From assembly GCF_036226665.1 (NCBI RefSeq), contig NZ_CP109007.1, forward strand, positions 5,744,501-5,808,500: 64,000 nucleotides of DNA. Direction: 5' to 3'. Under the pieces are notes generated by a model, which saw only the letters and a program-made list of their open reading frames with translations, searched no databases and was not told the DNA's origin. Below are positions 8,065 through 15,500 of this stretch, in pieces (the stretch's first letter is position 1; the number at the start of each line of letters is the position of its first letter). The DNA is from Streptomyces sp. NBC_00691 (GTDB taxonomy: Bacteria; Actinomycetota; Actinomycetes; Streptomycetales; Streptomycetaceae). A program made the translations under genes and the position numbers.

Positions 8065-9525
8065 GGAAACGGTCTCGCGGGCCTCGGCGGAGTCCGCCGA
8101 CCCGACGGGCTCCGGGGCCGGCGTGCGCGGCAGCACGGCGTACAGCACGCCCGCCACCACGATCGTCGCCGCCCAGCCGAGGCCGTTCTCGCCGATCCAG
8201 GAGGAGGCGAGCGGACCGGAGAACCAGTCGACCTTGGTGAAGAGAAGCCCCGCCAGCAGCGCGACCGCCCAGCCCGTCATCGCCTGCCAGGCGAAACCGC
8301 CCCGGTACCAGTACGCGCTCGTCCGCGTGGTGTCCATGAGCGCCACCGCGTCGTACGGCCGGCGTCGCAGCATGTCCACGCCGAAGACGCCGATCCAGGC
8401 CGAGAACGCCACCGCGAGCAGGGTCAGGAAGGAGATGAACGAGCCGATGAAGCTGGTCGCCACCACCATGAGCAGGAAGCCGAAGACCAGGCTGATCACC
8501 GCGTTGACGCTGACGGCTGCCGCGCGCGAGACCTTGATGCCCAGGGTCTGCGCGGTGAACCCGGCCGAGTACATCGACATCGAGTTGATCAGCAGCATGC
8601 CGATCAGGGCGATCACCAGGTACGGCACCGAGATCCACATCGGCAGCAGCTCACCGATGAAGGACACCGGGTCCTGCGCCGAGGCCAGGTCCGGCGTCGA
8701 CACCGCCATGACCGCGCCCATCAGGACCATCGGCAGGACGACGATCCCGGCGCCGCCCACCGTCGAGCCGACCATCGCCTTCGACGAGGCCGTACGGGGC
8801 AGGTAGCGGGTGAAGTCGGGACCCGAGGGGACCCAGCTGATGCCGCCGGCCGCGATCGTGCCGATGCCCGCGATCATCATCGCCGTCGAACCGGCCGGCT
8901 TGTCGAAGACCGCCGACCAATCGGTGTTCGCCACGAGATAGACCAGGACGAGCACCGAGAAGGCGCCGAAGAGATACGTGGACCACTTGCTGCACACGCG
9001 CAGCGCGTTGATCCCGAGCCCCGAGACGAGGAAGGTGCAGGTGACGAAGAGGAGCAGCGTCACGACGATCAGGAGCGTGTTCGACCTCACGCCGAAGAGC
9101 AGGTCGAGCACGGTCAGCACCGCGTAGGCGCCGGTGACCGCGTTGATGGTCTCCCAGCCCCACCGGGCCACCCAGATCAGCGCACCGGGAAAAAGGTTTC
9201 CGCGCTGGCCGAACACCGCACGTGACAGCGCCATCCCCGGGGCGCCGCCCCGCTTGCCCGCGATCGAGATCAGGCCGACGATCCCGTAGGAGAGGACCGG
9301 CGCGGCGACCGCCACGGCCAGGACCTGCCAGAAGTTCAGGCCGTTGAAGACGATCAGACCGGCGCCCATCGTGAGCAGCAGCACACTGATGTTGGCCGCG
9401 ACCCAGGTCGGGAAGAGCTCGCGGACCCGGCCGGTCCGCTCGGCGTCGGGGACGGGCTCGAGACCGCGGGTCTCCATCGCGCCGTCGTGCGTCGCGCCTG
9501 CGGCTTCGGAGGCGTCGTGGGGCAT
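8059..9525 (-). CDS. NCS1-family permease (cytosine/purine type)
   Basis: A 488-residue integral membrane protein with about 12 hydrophobic segments, matching the nucleobase:cation symporter-1 family. Seen: FPTWVAANISVLLLTMGAG in helix 1, a GLNFWQVL stretch, PGMALSRAVFG after helix 2, and SWVPSGPDFTRYLP in the middle, all typical of cytosine or purine permeases. ATG 9525 has GGAG at a suitable distance. The N-terminal 40 residues are hydrophilic. It should import a nucleobase, hydantoin or related compound; the exact substrate is not readable. It is divergent from ftsY and upstream of a flavin oxidoreductase, which might act on the imported compound, though that is only a guess. Confidence 0.88.
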   Translation of the reverse strand: MPHDASEAAGATHDGAMETRGLEPVPDAERTGRVRELFPTWVAANISVLLLTMGAGLIVFNGLNFWQVLAVAVAAPVLSYGIVGLISIAGKRGGAPGMALSRAVFGQRGNLFPGALIWVARWGWETINAVTGAYAVLTVLDLLFGVRSNTLLIVVTLLLFVTCTFLVSGLGINALRVCSKWSTYLFGAFSVLVLVYLVANTDWSAVFDKPAGSTAMMIAGIGTIAAGGISWVPSGPDFTRYLPRTASSKAMVGSTVGGAGIVVLPMVLMGAVMAVSTPDLASAQDPVSFIGELLPMWISVPYLVIALIGMLLINSMSMYSAGFTAQTLGIKVSRAAAVSVNAVISLVFGFLLMVVATSFIGSFISFLTLLAVAFSAWIGVFGVDMLRRRPYDAVALMDTTRTSAYWYRGGFAWQAMTGWAVALLAGLLFTKVDWFSGPLASSWIGENGLGWAATIVVAGVLYAVLPRTPAPEPVGSADSAEARETVSI

Positions 9526-9610
9526 GGGGGTACTCCGTACAGATGTGGGGGGACCCACCCAGCGTACGTGCTCCTTCTTCCGCCGCTTCGTGGCCGATAC
9601 TGGTCGAGTT

Positions 9611-10834
9611 ATGGAACTCATCCTTGCTGTAGTCATCGCTCTGGTCGTCGCGGTCGCCGTGACGAGCGGGCTCGTGATCAGCGGTCGCAAGAAGAAGCAG
9701 CTGCCGCCGGCCGAGCCGCCGTCCACCACGCCGACCATCACCGCTCCGCCCGCCGAACCGCATGTCGGCGAGGAGGCGGAGACGCCGCGGGAGGAACCAC
9801 GCCGCACGGTCGAGGAGGTCGAACTCCCCGCCGAGGAGGCCGTCGAGACGCCGGCCGCCGTCGAGGACCCCGTCGTCGCCGAGCCCGCGGCCCCCGAGAT
9901 CGAGGTCCCGGAGCCCACCGCCGGCCGTCTCGTACGGCTCCGGGCCAGGCTCGCCCGCTCGCAGAACTCGCTCGGCAAGGGGCTGCTCACGCTCCTGTCC
10001 CGCGAGCACCTCGACGAGGACACCTGGGAGGAGATCGAGGAGACCCTTCTCACGGCCGACGTCGGCGTCGCCCCCACCCAGGAGCTCGTCGAGCGGCTGC
10101 GCGAGCGGGTCCGGGTGCTCGGCACCCGCACCCCGGAGGAGCTGCGCGCGCTGCTCCGCGAGGAGCTCGTCGTCCTGCTCGGCCCCGACCTCGACCGCAC
10201 GGTGCACACCGAGAGCCCTTCGGACGTGCCGGGCGTGGTCATGGTCGTCGGGGTCAACGGCACCGGCAAGACGACGACCACCGGCAAGCTGGCCCGGGTC
10301 CTCGTCGCCGACGGCAAGTCCGTCGTCCTCGGCGCGGCCGACACCTTCCGTGCCGCCGCCGCCGACCAGCTCCAGACCTGGGGCGAGCGCGTCGGGGCCC
10401 GGACCGTCCGCGGACCGGAGGGCGGCGACCCGGCGTCGATCGCCTTCGACGCGGTCAAGGAGGGCATCGCGGAGGGCGCCGATGTCGTCCTCATCGACAC
10501 CGCCGGCCGGCTCCACACCAAGACCGGTCTCATGGACGAGCTCGGCAAGGTCAAGCGCGTCGTCGAGAAGCACGGCCCGCTCGACGAGATCCTGCTCGTC
10601 CTCGACGCCACCACCGGCCAGAACGGACTGATCCAGGCCCGGGTCTTCGCCGAGGTGGTCGACATCACTGGCATCGTGCTCACCAAGCTCGACGGCACCG
10701 CCAAGGGCGGCATCGTCGTGGCCGTCCAGCGCGAGCTGGGCGTCCCGGTCAAGCTGATCGGCCTGGGCGAGGGTCCGGACGACCTGGCGCCCTTCGAGCC
10801 GGGCGCCTTCGTCGACGCCCTGATCGGCGACTGA
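9611..10834 (+). CDS. ftsY: Signal recognition particle receptor FtsY
   Basis: A 407-residue SRP receptor GTPase that docks Ffh-bound ribosomes at the membrane. A hydrophobic anchor covers residues 3-24, followed by an acidic Glu/Pro-rich linker to about 100 and then the NG domain. GTPase motifs seen: GVNGTGKTTTT at about 214-224, DTFRAAAADQL, DTAGRLH and TKLDGTAKGG. ATG 9611 begins the anchor, so the longer frame is rejected. A GATACT -10-like hexamer ends nine bases before the ATG and no Shine-Dalgarno sequence is clear, so the leader may be only a few bases. Ffh is encoded about 7 kb downstream. Confidence 0.97.
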   Translation: MELILAVVIALVVAVAVTSGLVISGRKKKQLPPAEPPSTTPTITAPPAEPHVGEEAETPREEPRRTVEEVELPAEEAVETPAAVEDPVVAEPAAPEIEVPEPTAGRLVRLRARLARSQNSLGKGLLTLLSREHLDEDTWEEIEETLLTADVGVAPTQELVERLRERVRVLGTRTPEELRALLREELVVLLGPDLDRTVHTESPSDVPGVVMVVGVNGTGKTTTTGKLARVLVADGKSVVLGAADTFRAAAADQLQTWGERVGARTVRGPEGGDPASIAFDAVKEGIAEGADVVLIDTAGRLHTKTGLMDELGKVKRVVEKHGPLDEILLVLDATTGQNGLIQARVFAEVVDITGIVLTKLDGTAKGGIVVAVQRELGVPVKLIGLGEGPDDLAPFEPGAFVDALIGD

Positions 10835-10847
10835 CGCCTCGTACGAC

Positions 10848-10889
10848 ACGCGGAAGGGCCCTCGCCACCCGGCGAGGGCCCTTCCGCGT
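10848..10889. terminator. Bidirectional terminator between ftsY and the Prim-Pol-like gene
   Basis: A perfect 19-base stem (10848-10866 with 10871-10889) closed by the four-base loop ACCC, between convergent genes. One of the strongest hairpins in the window. Confidence 0.9.
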
Positions 10890-10897
10890 ACCGGGGC

Positions 10898-11551
10898 TCA
10901 GAAGTGGGTGCGGTGGCAGATGTACGCCAGCGTGCCGAGCAGCAGCCGTGCCTGCGGCGGCGCCCCCGCCGTGTCCAGCGTCGGTGGCCGCAGCCAGCGC
11001 ACCGGACCCAGCCCGCCCAGGTCCGACGGGGGAGCGGTGACATGGCTGCCGGGCCCCATGCAGTGCAGATCCAGATCGGCGTCGTCCCAGCCCATCCGGT
11101 AGAGCAGCTGCGGCAGCTCCGCCGCCGCTCCCGGCGCCACGAAGAAGCGCGCCCGGCCGGTCGGCGTCGCGCACACCGGGCCCAGCGGCAGCCCCATGCG
11201 CTCCAGGCGGACGAGCGCGCGGCGGCCCGCGGCCTCGGCGACCTCGATCACGTCGAAGGCCCGGCCCACCGGGAGCAGCAGGGCCGCGCCGGGGTACCGC
11301 GACCACGCCTTGGTCGCGTCGTCGAGGCCGGCGCCGGCCGGGACCGGATCCGCGAAGGAGAGGGGATGCGCGCCCGGGGCCGCGCACGCTCGATCCCCGC
11401 AGGAGCACTGGCCGGAGACGGCCCGCGCTCCGGGCACCACGTCCCAGCCCCACAGTCCTGTGTACTCGGCCACCGCTGTGCACTCCGTGGTGCGAACGCG
11501 GCGGCGTGCGCCGGACCGCATCTCACGAATGCCGCCGATCGTGAAACCCAT
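10898..11551 (-). CDS. Bifunctional primase/polymerase (Prim-Pol) N-terminal-like protein
   Basis: A 217-residue protein related to the N-terminal Prim-Pol domain of archaeo-eukaryotic primases. The family metal cluster is visible as CSCGDRACAAPGAHP (Cys49, Cys51, Cys56, His62). ATG 11551 follows GGAGGGG directly; the longer frame upstream is rejected. The place where active primases carry a D-x-D pair reads RAFDVIEV (Asp100, Glu103), so the catalytic acids look changed, and no helicase part follows. It may therefore bind nucleic acid or nucleotide without making primers. It is divergent from nsdA and convergent with ftsY; whether it shares a role with nsdA is unknown. Confidence 0.75.
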   Translation of the reverse strand: MGFTIGGIREMRSGARRRVRTTECTAVAEYTGLWGWDVVPGARAVSGQCSCGDRACAAPGAHPLSFADPVPAGAGLDDATKAWSRYPGAALLLPVGRAFDVIEVAEAAGRRALVRLERMGLPLGPVCATPTGRARFFVAPGAAAELPQLLYRMGWDDADLDLHCMGPGSHVTAPPSDLGGLGPVRWLRPPTLDTAGAPPQARLLLGTLAYICHRTHF

Positions 11552-11943
11552 GTCCCCTCCAACGGGTCGAGCGCGCCGGTGGTTACGACCCGGAGCACCC
11601 TCGTCACCCTTCGTCACGGTCCGTCGCCGAGGGTGGCGTGCGGTCGTGTGTGGGGTGGTGCGGGCCGGTGCGCGCGCCTCTCCGTGCATCCGTCCGCCGA
11701 CTCCGGTTCGTCGCATGTCAAGTGAATCGCGTTCCACCGGCGGGGAGTTCATTCGAAGGGGTGGCGAATGGTGGCGTTTCTTGAATCGCCCTCGTGGAGG
11801 GGTGATCGTAGGATTACTTTCGGTACTCGAAGCCCGGGGTGGCTTGCGCACGCGGGTATGCCGGAGGCAACCCGGTTTCCAGTTCGAAGGAGCGCGAACG
11901 CCGGACGGGTGCCGCGAGACGCGGCATTCTGGTAAGGGTTCGC
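11552..11943. other. Divergent regulatory region between the Prim-Pol-like gene and nsdA
   Basis: No gene is seen in these 392 bases. The nsdA side holds TAGGAT at 11809-11814, a perfect TAGRRT -10 hexamer, which would give a leader of about 120 bases. A TTGAAT at 11781 is too far (22 bases) to be a clean -35. The stretch around 11710-11830 is less G+C-rich than its flanks, as expected for promoters. Confidence 0.5.
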
Positions 11944-13452
11944 ATGACAGGCAATCAGGTGGATGGGGGCGTTCCAGTGGGCGGCAACGGCGCAGACAGT
12001 ACGACTGCCGGCAAGCGCCCCAACGAGCAGCTGGGTTCGTGGTTCGTGCGCAGCGGCTGGTCGAAGGGCGAACTCGCGCGCCAGGTGAACCGCCGGGCGC
12101 GCCAGATGGGCGCGCACCACATCTCCACCGACACCTCCCGCGTGCGCCGCTGGCTCGACGGCGAGCAGCCGCGCGAGCCCATCCCGCGGATCCTCTCCGA
12201 GCTGTTCTCCGAGCGCTTCGGCTCCGTCGTCGCCGTCGAGGACCTCGGGCTGCGCACCGCCCACCAGTCGCCCTCCGTCTCCGGCGTCGACCTGCCCTGG
12301 GCCGGACCGCAGACGGTCGCCCTGCTCGGCGAGTTCTCCCGCAGCGACCTCATGCTCGCCCGCCGCGGATTCCTGGGCTCCTCCCTGTCGCTCGCCGCCG
12401 GACCCGCCCTCATCGAACCGATGCAGCGCTGGCTCGTCCCCACCCCCGCGGGCGACCTCGCGGTCCCGGACCCGCTCGCCGACGCCCGCCGCCCCAACCG
12501 GCTCTCGGAGATCGAGCTCGACCTCCTCGAATCCACCACCGCCATGTTCCGCAAGTGGGACGCCCAGTGTGGCGGGGGGCTGCGTCGCAAGGCCGTCGTC
12601 GGCCAGCTCCACGAGGTCACCGACCTGCTCCAGGAGCCCCAGCCTGCCGCCACCGCCAAGCGTCTCTTCACCTGCGCCGCCGAACTCGCCGAACTCGCCG
12701 GCTGGATGAGCTACGACGTGGGCCTCCAGCCCACCGCCCAGAAGTACTTCGTGCTCGCCCTGCACGCCGCCAAGGAAGCCGGCGACAAGCCCCTCGGCTC
12801 GTACATCCTGTCCTCGATGAGCCGCCAGATGATCCACCTGGGCCGGCCCGACGACGCCCTCGAACTCATCCATCTGGCCCAGTACGGCAGTCGGGACTGC
12901 GCCACCGCGCGCACCCAGGCCATGCTGTATGCGATGGAGGCCCGCGCCTACGCCAACATGGGGCAGCCCTCCAAGTGCAAGCGGGCCGTCCGGATGGCCG
13001 AGGACACCTTCGCCGACGTCGGCCTCGACGGCGAGCCCGAGCCCGACTGGATCGGCTTCTTCTCCGAGGCCGAGCTCAACGGCGAGAACTCCCACTCCTA
13101 CCGCGACCTCGCCTACGTCGCCGGACGCTCCCCGACGTACGCCTCGCTCGCCGAACCCGTCATGGAGCGGGCCGTCGAGCTCTTCGAGAAGGACCCCGAC
13201 CATCAGCGGTCGTACGCCCTGAACCTCATCGGCATGGCCACCGTCCACCTCCTCAAGCGCGAGCCTGAGCAGTCCGTCGTCCTCGCCGAGAAGGCCCTCG
13301 GAGTCGCCCGCAGCATCCGCTCCGAGCGGGTCAACACCCGACTCCGCAAGACCGTCGACCACGCCGCCCGCAACTACAGCGACGTCGCCGAGGTCGTGCA
13401 CCTCACCGACCGGCTCACCCAGCTGCTCCCCGAGGCCGCCGAAGCGGTCTGA
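11944..13452 (+). CDS. nsdA: NsdA, negative regulator of differentiation and antibiotic production
   Basis: A 502-residue cytoplasmic protein matching Streptomyces NsdA in size, start and position (SCO5582 follows ftsY and precedes amtB). Seen: an N-terminal helix-turn-helix-like part (about 20-75, with ELARQVNRRARQMG and a WLDGEQPREPIP stretch), and then an alpha-helical region with tetratricopeptide-like repeats (about 180-480). In S. coelicolor loss of nsdA raises sporulation and actinorhodin production, so it acts as a brake on development; that comes from the literature. ATG 11944 has a weak AAGGG site. The gene is monocistronic and followed by a hairpin. Confidence 0.92.
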   Translation: MTGNQVDGGVPVGGNGADSTTAGKRPNEQLGSWFVRSGWSKGELARQVNRRARQMGAHHISTDTSRVRRWLDGEQPREPIPRILSELFSERFGSVVAVEDLGLRTAHQSPSVSGVDLPWAGPQTVALLGEFSRSDLMLARRGFLGSSLSLAAGPALIEPMQRWLVPTPAGDLAVPDPLADARRPNRLSEIELDLLESTTAMFRKWDAQCGGGLRRKAVVGQLHEVTDLLQEPQPAATAKRLFTCAAELAELAGWMSYDVGLQPTAQKYFVLALHAAKEAGDKPLGSYILSSMSRQMIHLGRPDDALELIHLAQYGSRDCATARTQAMLYAMEARAYANMGQPSKCKRAVRMAEDTFADVGLDGEPEPDWIGFFSEAELNGENSHSYRDLAYVAGRSPTYASLAEPVMERAVELFEKDPDHQRSYALNLIGMATVHLLKREPEQSVVLAEKALGVARSIRSERVNTRLRKTVDHAARNYSDVAEVVHLTDRLTQLLPEAAEAV

Positions 13453-13455
13453 GCC

Positions 13456-13496
13456 GTCCGGCGCCCCGGCGCCCCCGTACTCCGGCCGCGCCGGAC
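13456..13496 (+). terminator. Possible terminator after nsdA
   Basis: Eight-base perfect arms GTCCGGCG and CGCCGGAC, 25 bases apart, start four bases after the nsdA stop. The loop is long and no T-tract follows, so the call is tentative. Confidence 0.4.
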
Positions 13497-13582
13497 GTCC
13501 CGTACTGCCCGACTCGGCTCCCCCGCCGCAAGGTCACACGGACGCCAGGCGCGGCCGGTTCTCATGTGCGGAGGATACGGGC

Positions 13583-13621
13583 GTTACCTCGCTGTGATGC
13601 GGCCGTTCACGGTCGCGTAAC
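13583..13621 (+). promoter_or_regulatory. GlnR-type operator of the amtB operon
   Basis: GTTAC-n6-GTGAT and TTCAC-n6-GTAAC stand seven bases apart. Both pairs follow the a-site/b-site pattern gTnAc-n6-GaAAc of actinomycete GlnR boxes, and the outer half-sites form an inverted repeat. amtB is the best-known GlnR target in S. coelicolor, which supports the call. GlnR should activate transcription under nitrogen limitation. Confidence 0.78.
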
Positions 13622-13776
13622 ACGCCCCACCCCTTCGTCACCGCTCGGAAACATCGAGCGGCATCGGCGGAAACGGCCCTGCGCGAATCTCTGGCCCATA
13701 ACCGGCCACCCCTCACGGCCGCAGCCGCCCTCCGGCCCCGCCCCCGCACAGGCCGCACGACGACGAGGAGACGCCG

Positions 13777-15123
13777 ATGGCACCAGCCATCACGACCCTG
13801 GCAGCAGACGCCCCCGAGCTGTCCGCCGCCAACACCGGGTTCATGCTCATCTGCTCCGCCCTGGTCATGCTGATGACCCCGGCACTCGCCTTCTTCTACG
13901 GAGGCATGGTCCGCGTCAAGTCCACCCTCAACATGCTGATGATGAGCTTCATCAGCCTCGGGATCGTCACGATCCTCTGGGTGCTCTTCGGCTTCAGCCT
14001 CGCCTTCGGCACCGACGCGGGCTCGATCATCGGCTGGTCCTCCGACTACGTCGGCCTCAGCGGCATCGGCGTCACCGAACTCTGGGACGGCTACACCATC
14101 CCGGTGTACGTCTTCGCCGTCTTCCAGCTGATGTTCGCCATCCTCACCCCGGCCCTGATCAGCGGCGCCCTCGCCGACCGCGTCAAGTTCACCGCCTGGA
14201 CCCTCTTCATCACCCTCTGGGTCACCGTCGTCTACTTCCCCGTCGCCCACTGGGTCTGGGGCGCCGGCGGCTGGCTCTTCGAGATGGGCGTCATCGACTT
14301 CGCCGGCGGCACCGCGGTCCACATCAACGCCGGCGCCGCGGCCCTCGGCGTCATCCTCGTCATCGGCAAGCGCGTCGGCTTCAAGAAGGACCCGATGCGC
14401 CCGCACAGCCTCCCGCTGGTCATGCTGGGCGCCGGTCTCCTCTGGTTCGGCTGGTTCGGCTTCAACGCCGGATCCTGGCTCGGCAACGACGACGGCGTCG
14501 GCGCCGTGATGTTCGTCAACACCCAGGTCGCCACCGCCGCCGCCATGCTCGCCTGGCTCGCGTACGAGAAGGTCCGCCACGGCTCCTTCACCACCCTGGG
14601 CGCCGCCTCCGGCGCGGTCGCCGGCCTCGTCGCCATCACCCCGTCCGGCGGCGCCGTCAGCCCGCTCGGCGCGATCGCCATCGGCGTCATCGCCGGTCTC
14701 CTCTGCGCCATGGCCGTCGGACTCAAGTACAAGTTCGGCTACGACGACTCCCTCGACGTCATCGGCGTCCACCTCGTCGGCGGTGTCCTCGGCTCCCTCC
14801 TCGTCGGCCTCTTCGCCACCGGCGGCGTCCAGTCCGAGGCCAAGGGCCTCTTCTACGGCGGCGGCCTGGAGCAGCTCGGCAAGCAGGCCGTCGGCGTCGT
14901 CGCCGTCCTCGCCTACTCTCTGATCGCCTCCGCGATCCTCGCGCTGATCATCGACAGGACGATGGGCATGCGGGTCAGCGAGGACGACGAGGTCTCCGGC
15001 ATCGACCAGGTCGAGCACGCCGAGACCGCGTACGACTTCAGCGGAGCCGGCGGCGGCTCGTCCTCGCGCTCCACCGCCGCCCCCGCCCCGGCCGTCACGG
15101 AGAACAAGAAGGTGGACGCATGA
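13777..15123 (+). CDS. amtB: Ammonium transporter AmtB
   Basis: A 448-residue Amt channel with 11 membrane helices that conducts ammonium/ammonia inward. Seen: FFYGGMVRVKSTLNMLMMS near helix 2, GWLFEMGVIDFAGGTAVHI with the first pore His, GWFGFNAGSWL, and DVIGVHLVGGVLGSLLVGL with the second pore His. The C-terminal tail is Ser/Ala/Pro-rich and cytoplasmic. ATG 13777 is preceded by GAGGAGA. It is the first gene of an operon: the glnK ATG overlaps its stop codon as ATGA and glnD follows 42 bases later. Nitrogen control by GlnR is expected from the upstream box. Confidence 0.97.
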   Translation: MAPAITTLAADAPELSAANTGFMLICSALVMLMTPALAFFYGGMVRVKSTLNMLMMSFISLGIVTILWVLFGFSLAFGTDAGSIIGWSSDYVGLSGIGVTELWDGYTIPVYVFAVFQLMFAILTPALISGALADRVKFTAWTLFITLWVTVVYFPVAHWVWGAGGWLFEMGVIDFAGGTAVHINAGAAALGVILVIGKRVGFKKDPMRPHSLPLVMLGAGLLWFGWFGFNAGSWLGNDDGVGAVMFVNTQVATAAAMLAWLAYEKVRHGSFTTLGAASGAVAGLVAITPSGGAVSPLGAIAIGVIAGLLCAMAVGLKYKFGYDDSLDVIGVHLVGGVLGSLLVGLFATGGVQSEAKGLFYGGGLEQLGKQAVGVVAVLAYSLIASAILALIIDRTMGMRVSEDDEVSGIDQVEHAETAYDFSGAGGGSSSRSTAAPAPAVTENKKVDA

Positions 15124-15458
15124 AGCTCATCACCGCGGTCGTGAAGCCGCACCGGCTCGACGAGATCAAGGAGGCCCTCCAGGCGTTCGGCGTCCACGGC
15201 CTCACCGTCACCGAGGCCAGCGGCTACGGCCGCCAGCGCGGCCACACCGAGGTCTACCGGGGCGCCGAGTACACGGTCGACCTGGTTCCCAAGATCCGCA
15301 TCGAGGTCCTCGTCGAGGACGAGGACGCCGAACAGCTCATCGACGTCGTCGTGAAGGCCGCCCGAACCGGCAAGATCGGAGACGGCAAGGTGTGGAGCGT
15401 GCCGGTCGAGACCGCCGTACGCGTCCGCACCGGCGAACGCGGTCCGGACGCCCTGTAG
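15120..15458 (+). CDS. glnK: PII nitrogen signal protein GlnK/GlnB
   Basis: A 112-residue trimeric PII protein that senses ATP/ADP, 2-oxoglutarate and glutamine status and gates AmtB. Seen: the start MKLITAVVKPHRL, the T-loop with Tyr51 in YRGAEYTVDLVPK, the modification site, and GKIGDGKVW in the B-loop. In S. coelicolor this Tyr is adenylylated rather than uridylylated (literature). The ATG overlaps the amtB stop codon by four bases, so the two proteins are made together, as their physical partnership requires. Confidence 0.96.
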   Translation: MKLITAVVKPHRLDEIKEALQAFGVHGLTVTEASGYGRQRGHTEVYRGAEYTVDLVPKIRIEVLVEDEDAEQLIDVVVKAARTGKIGDGKVWSVPVETAVRVRTGERGPDAL

Positions 15459-15500
15459 ACAGCGGTCCGGACGCACCGTGAGCAACGAAGGAGCCGCCGG

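Larger units (their letters stand above)
13453..13776 (+). other. 324-base intergenic region upstream of amtB
   Basis: It holds no gene. The left end carries a hairpin at 13456-13496 and the middle a GlnR-type box at 13583-13621. The remaining 155 bases before amtB look like a leader without a conspicuous structure. Confidence 0.6.

Noticed and set aside
7029..9525. The permease-oxidoreductase pair as a new uptake-and-degradation system
   Set aside because: Adjacency is suggestive, but neither substrate can be read from the sequence and two structures separate the genes.
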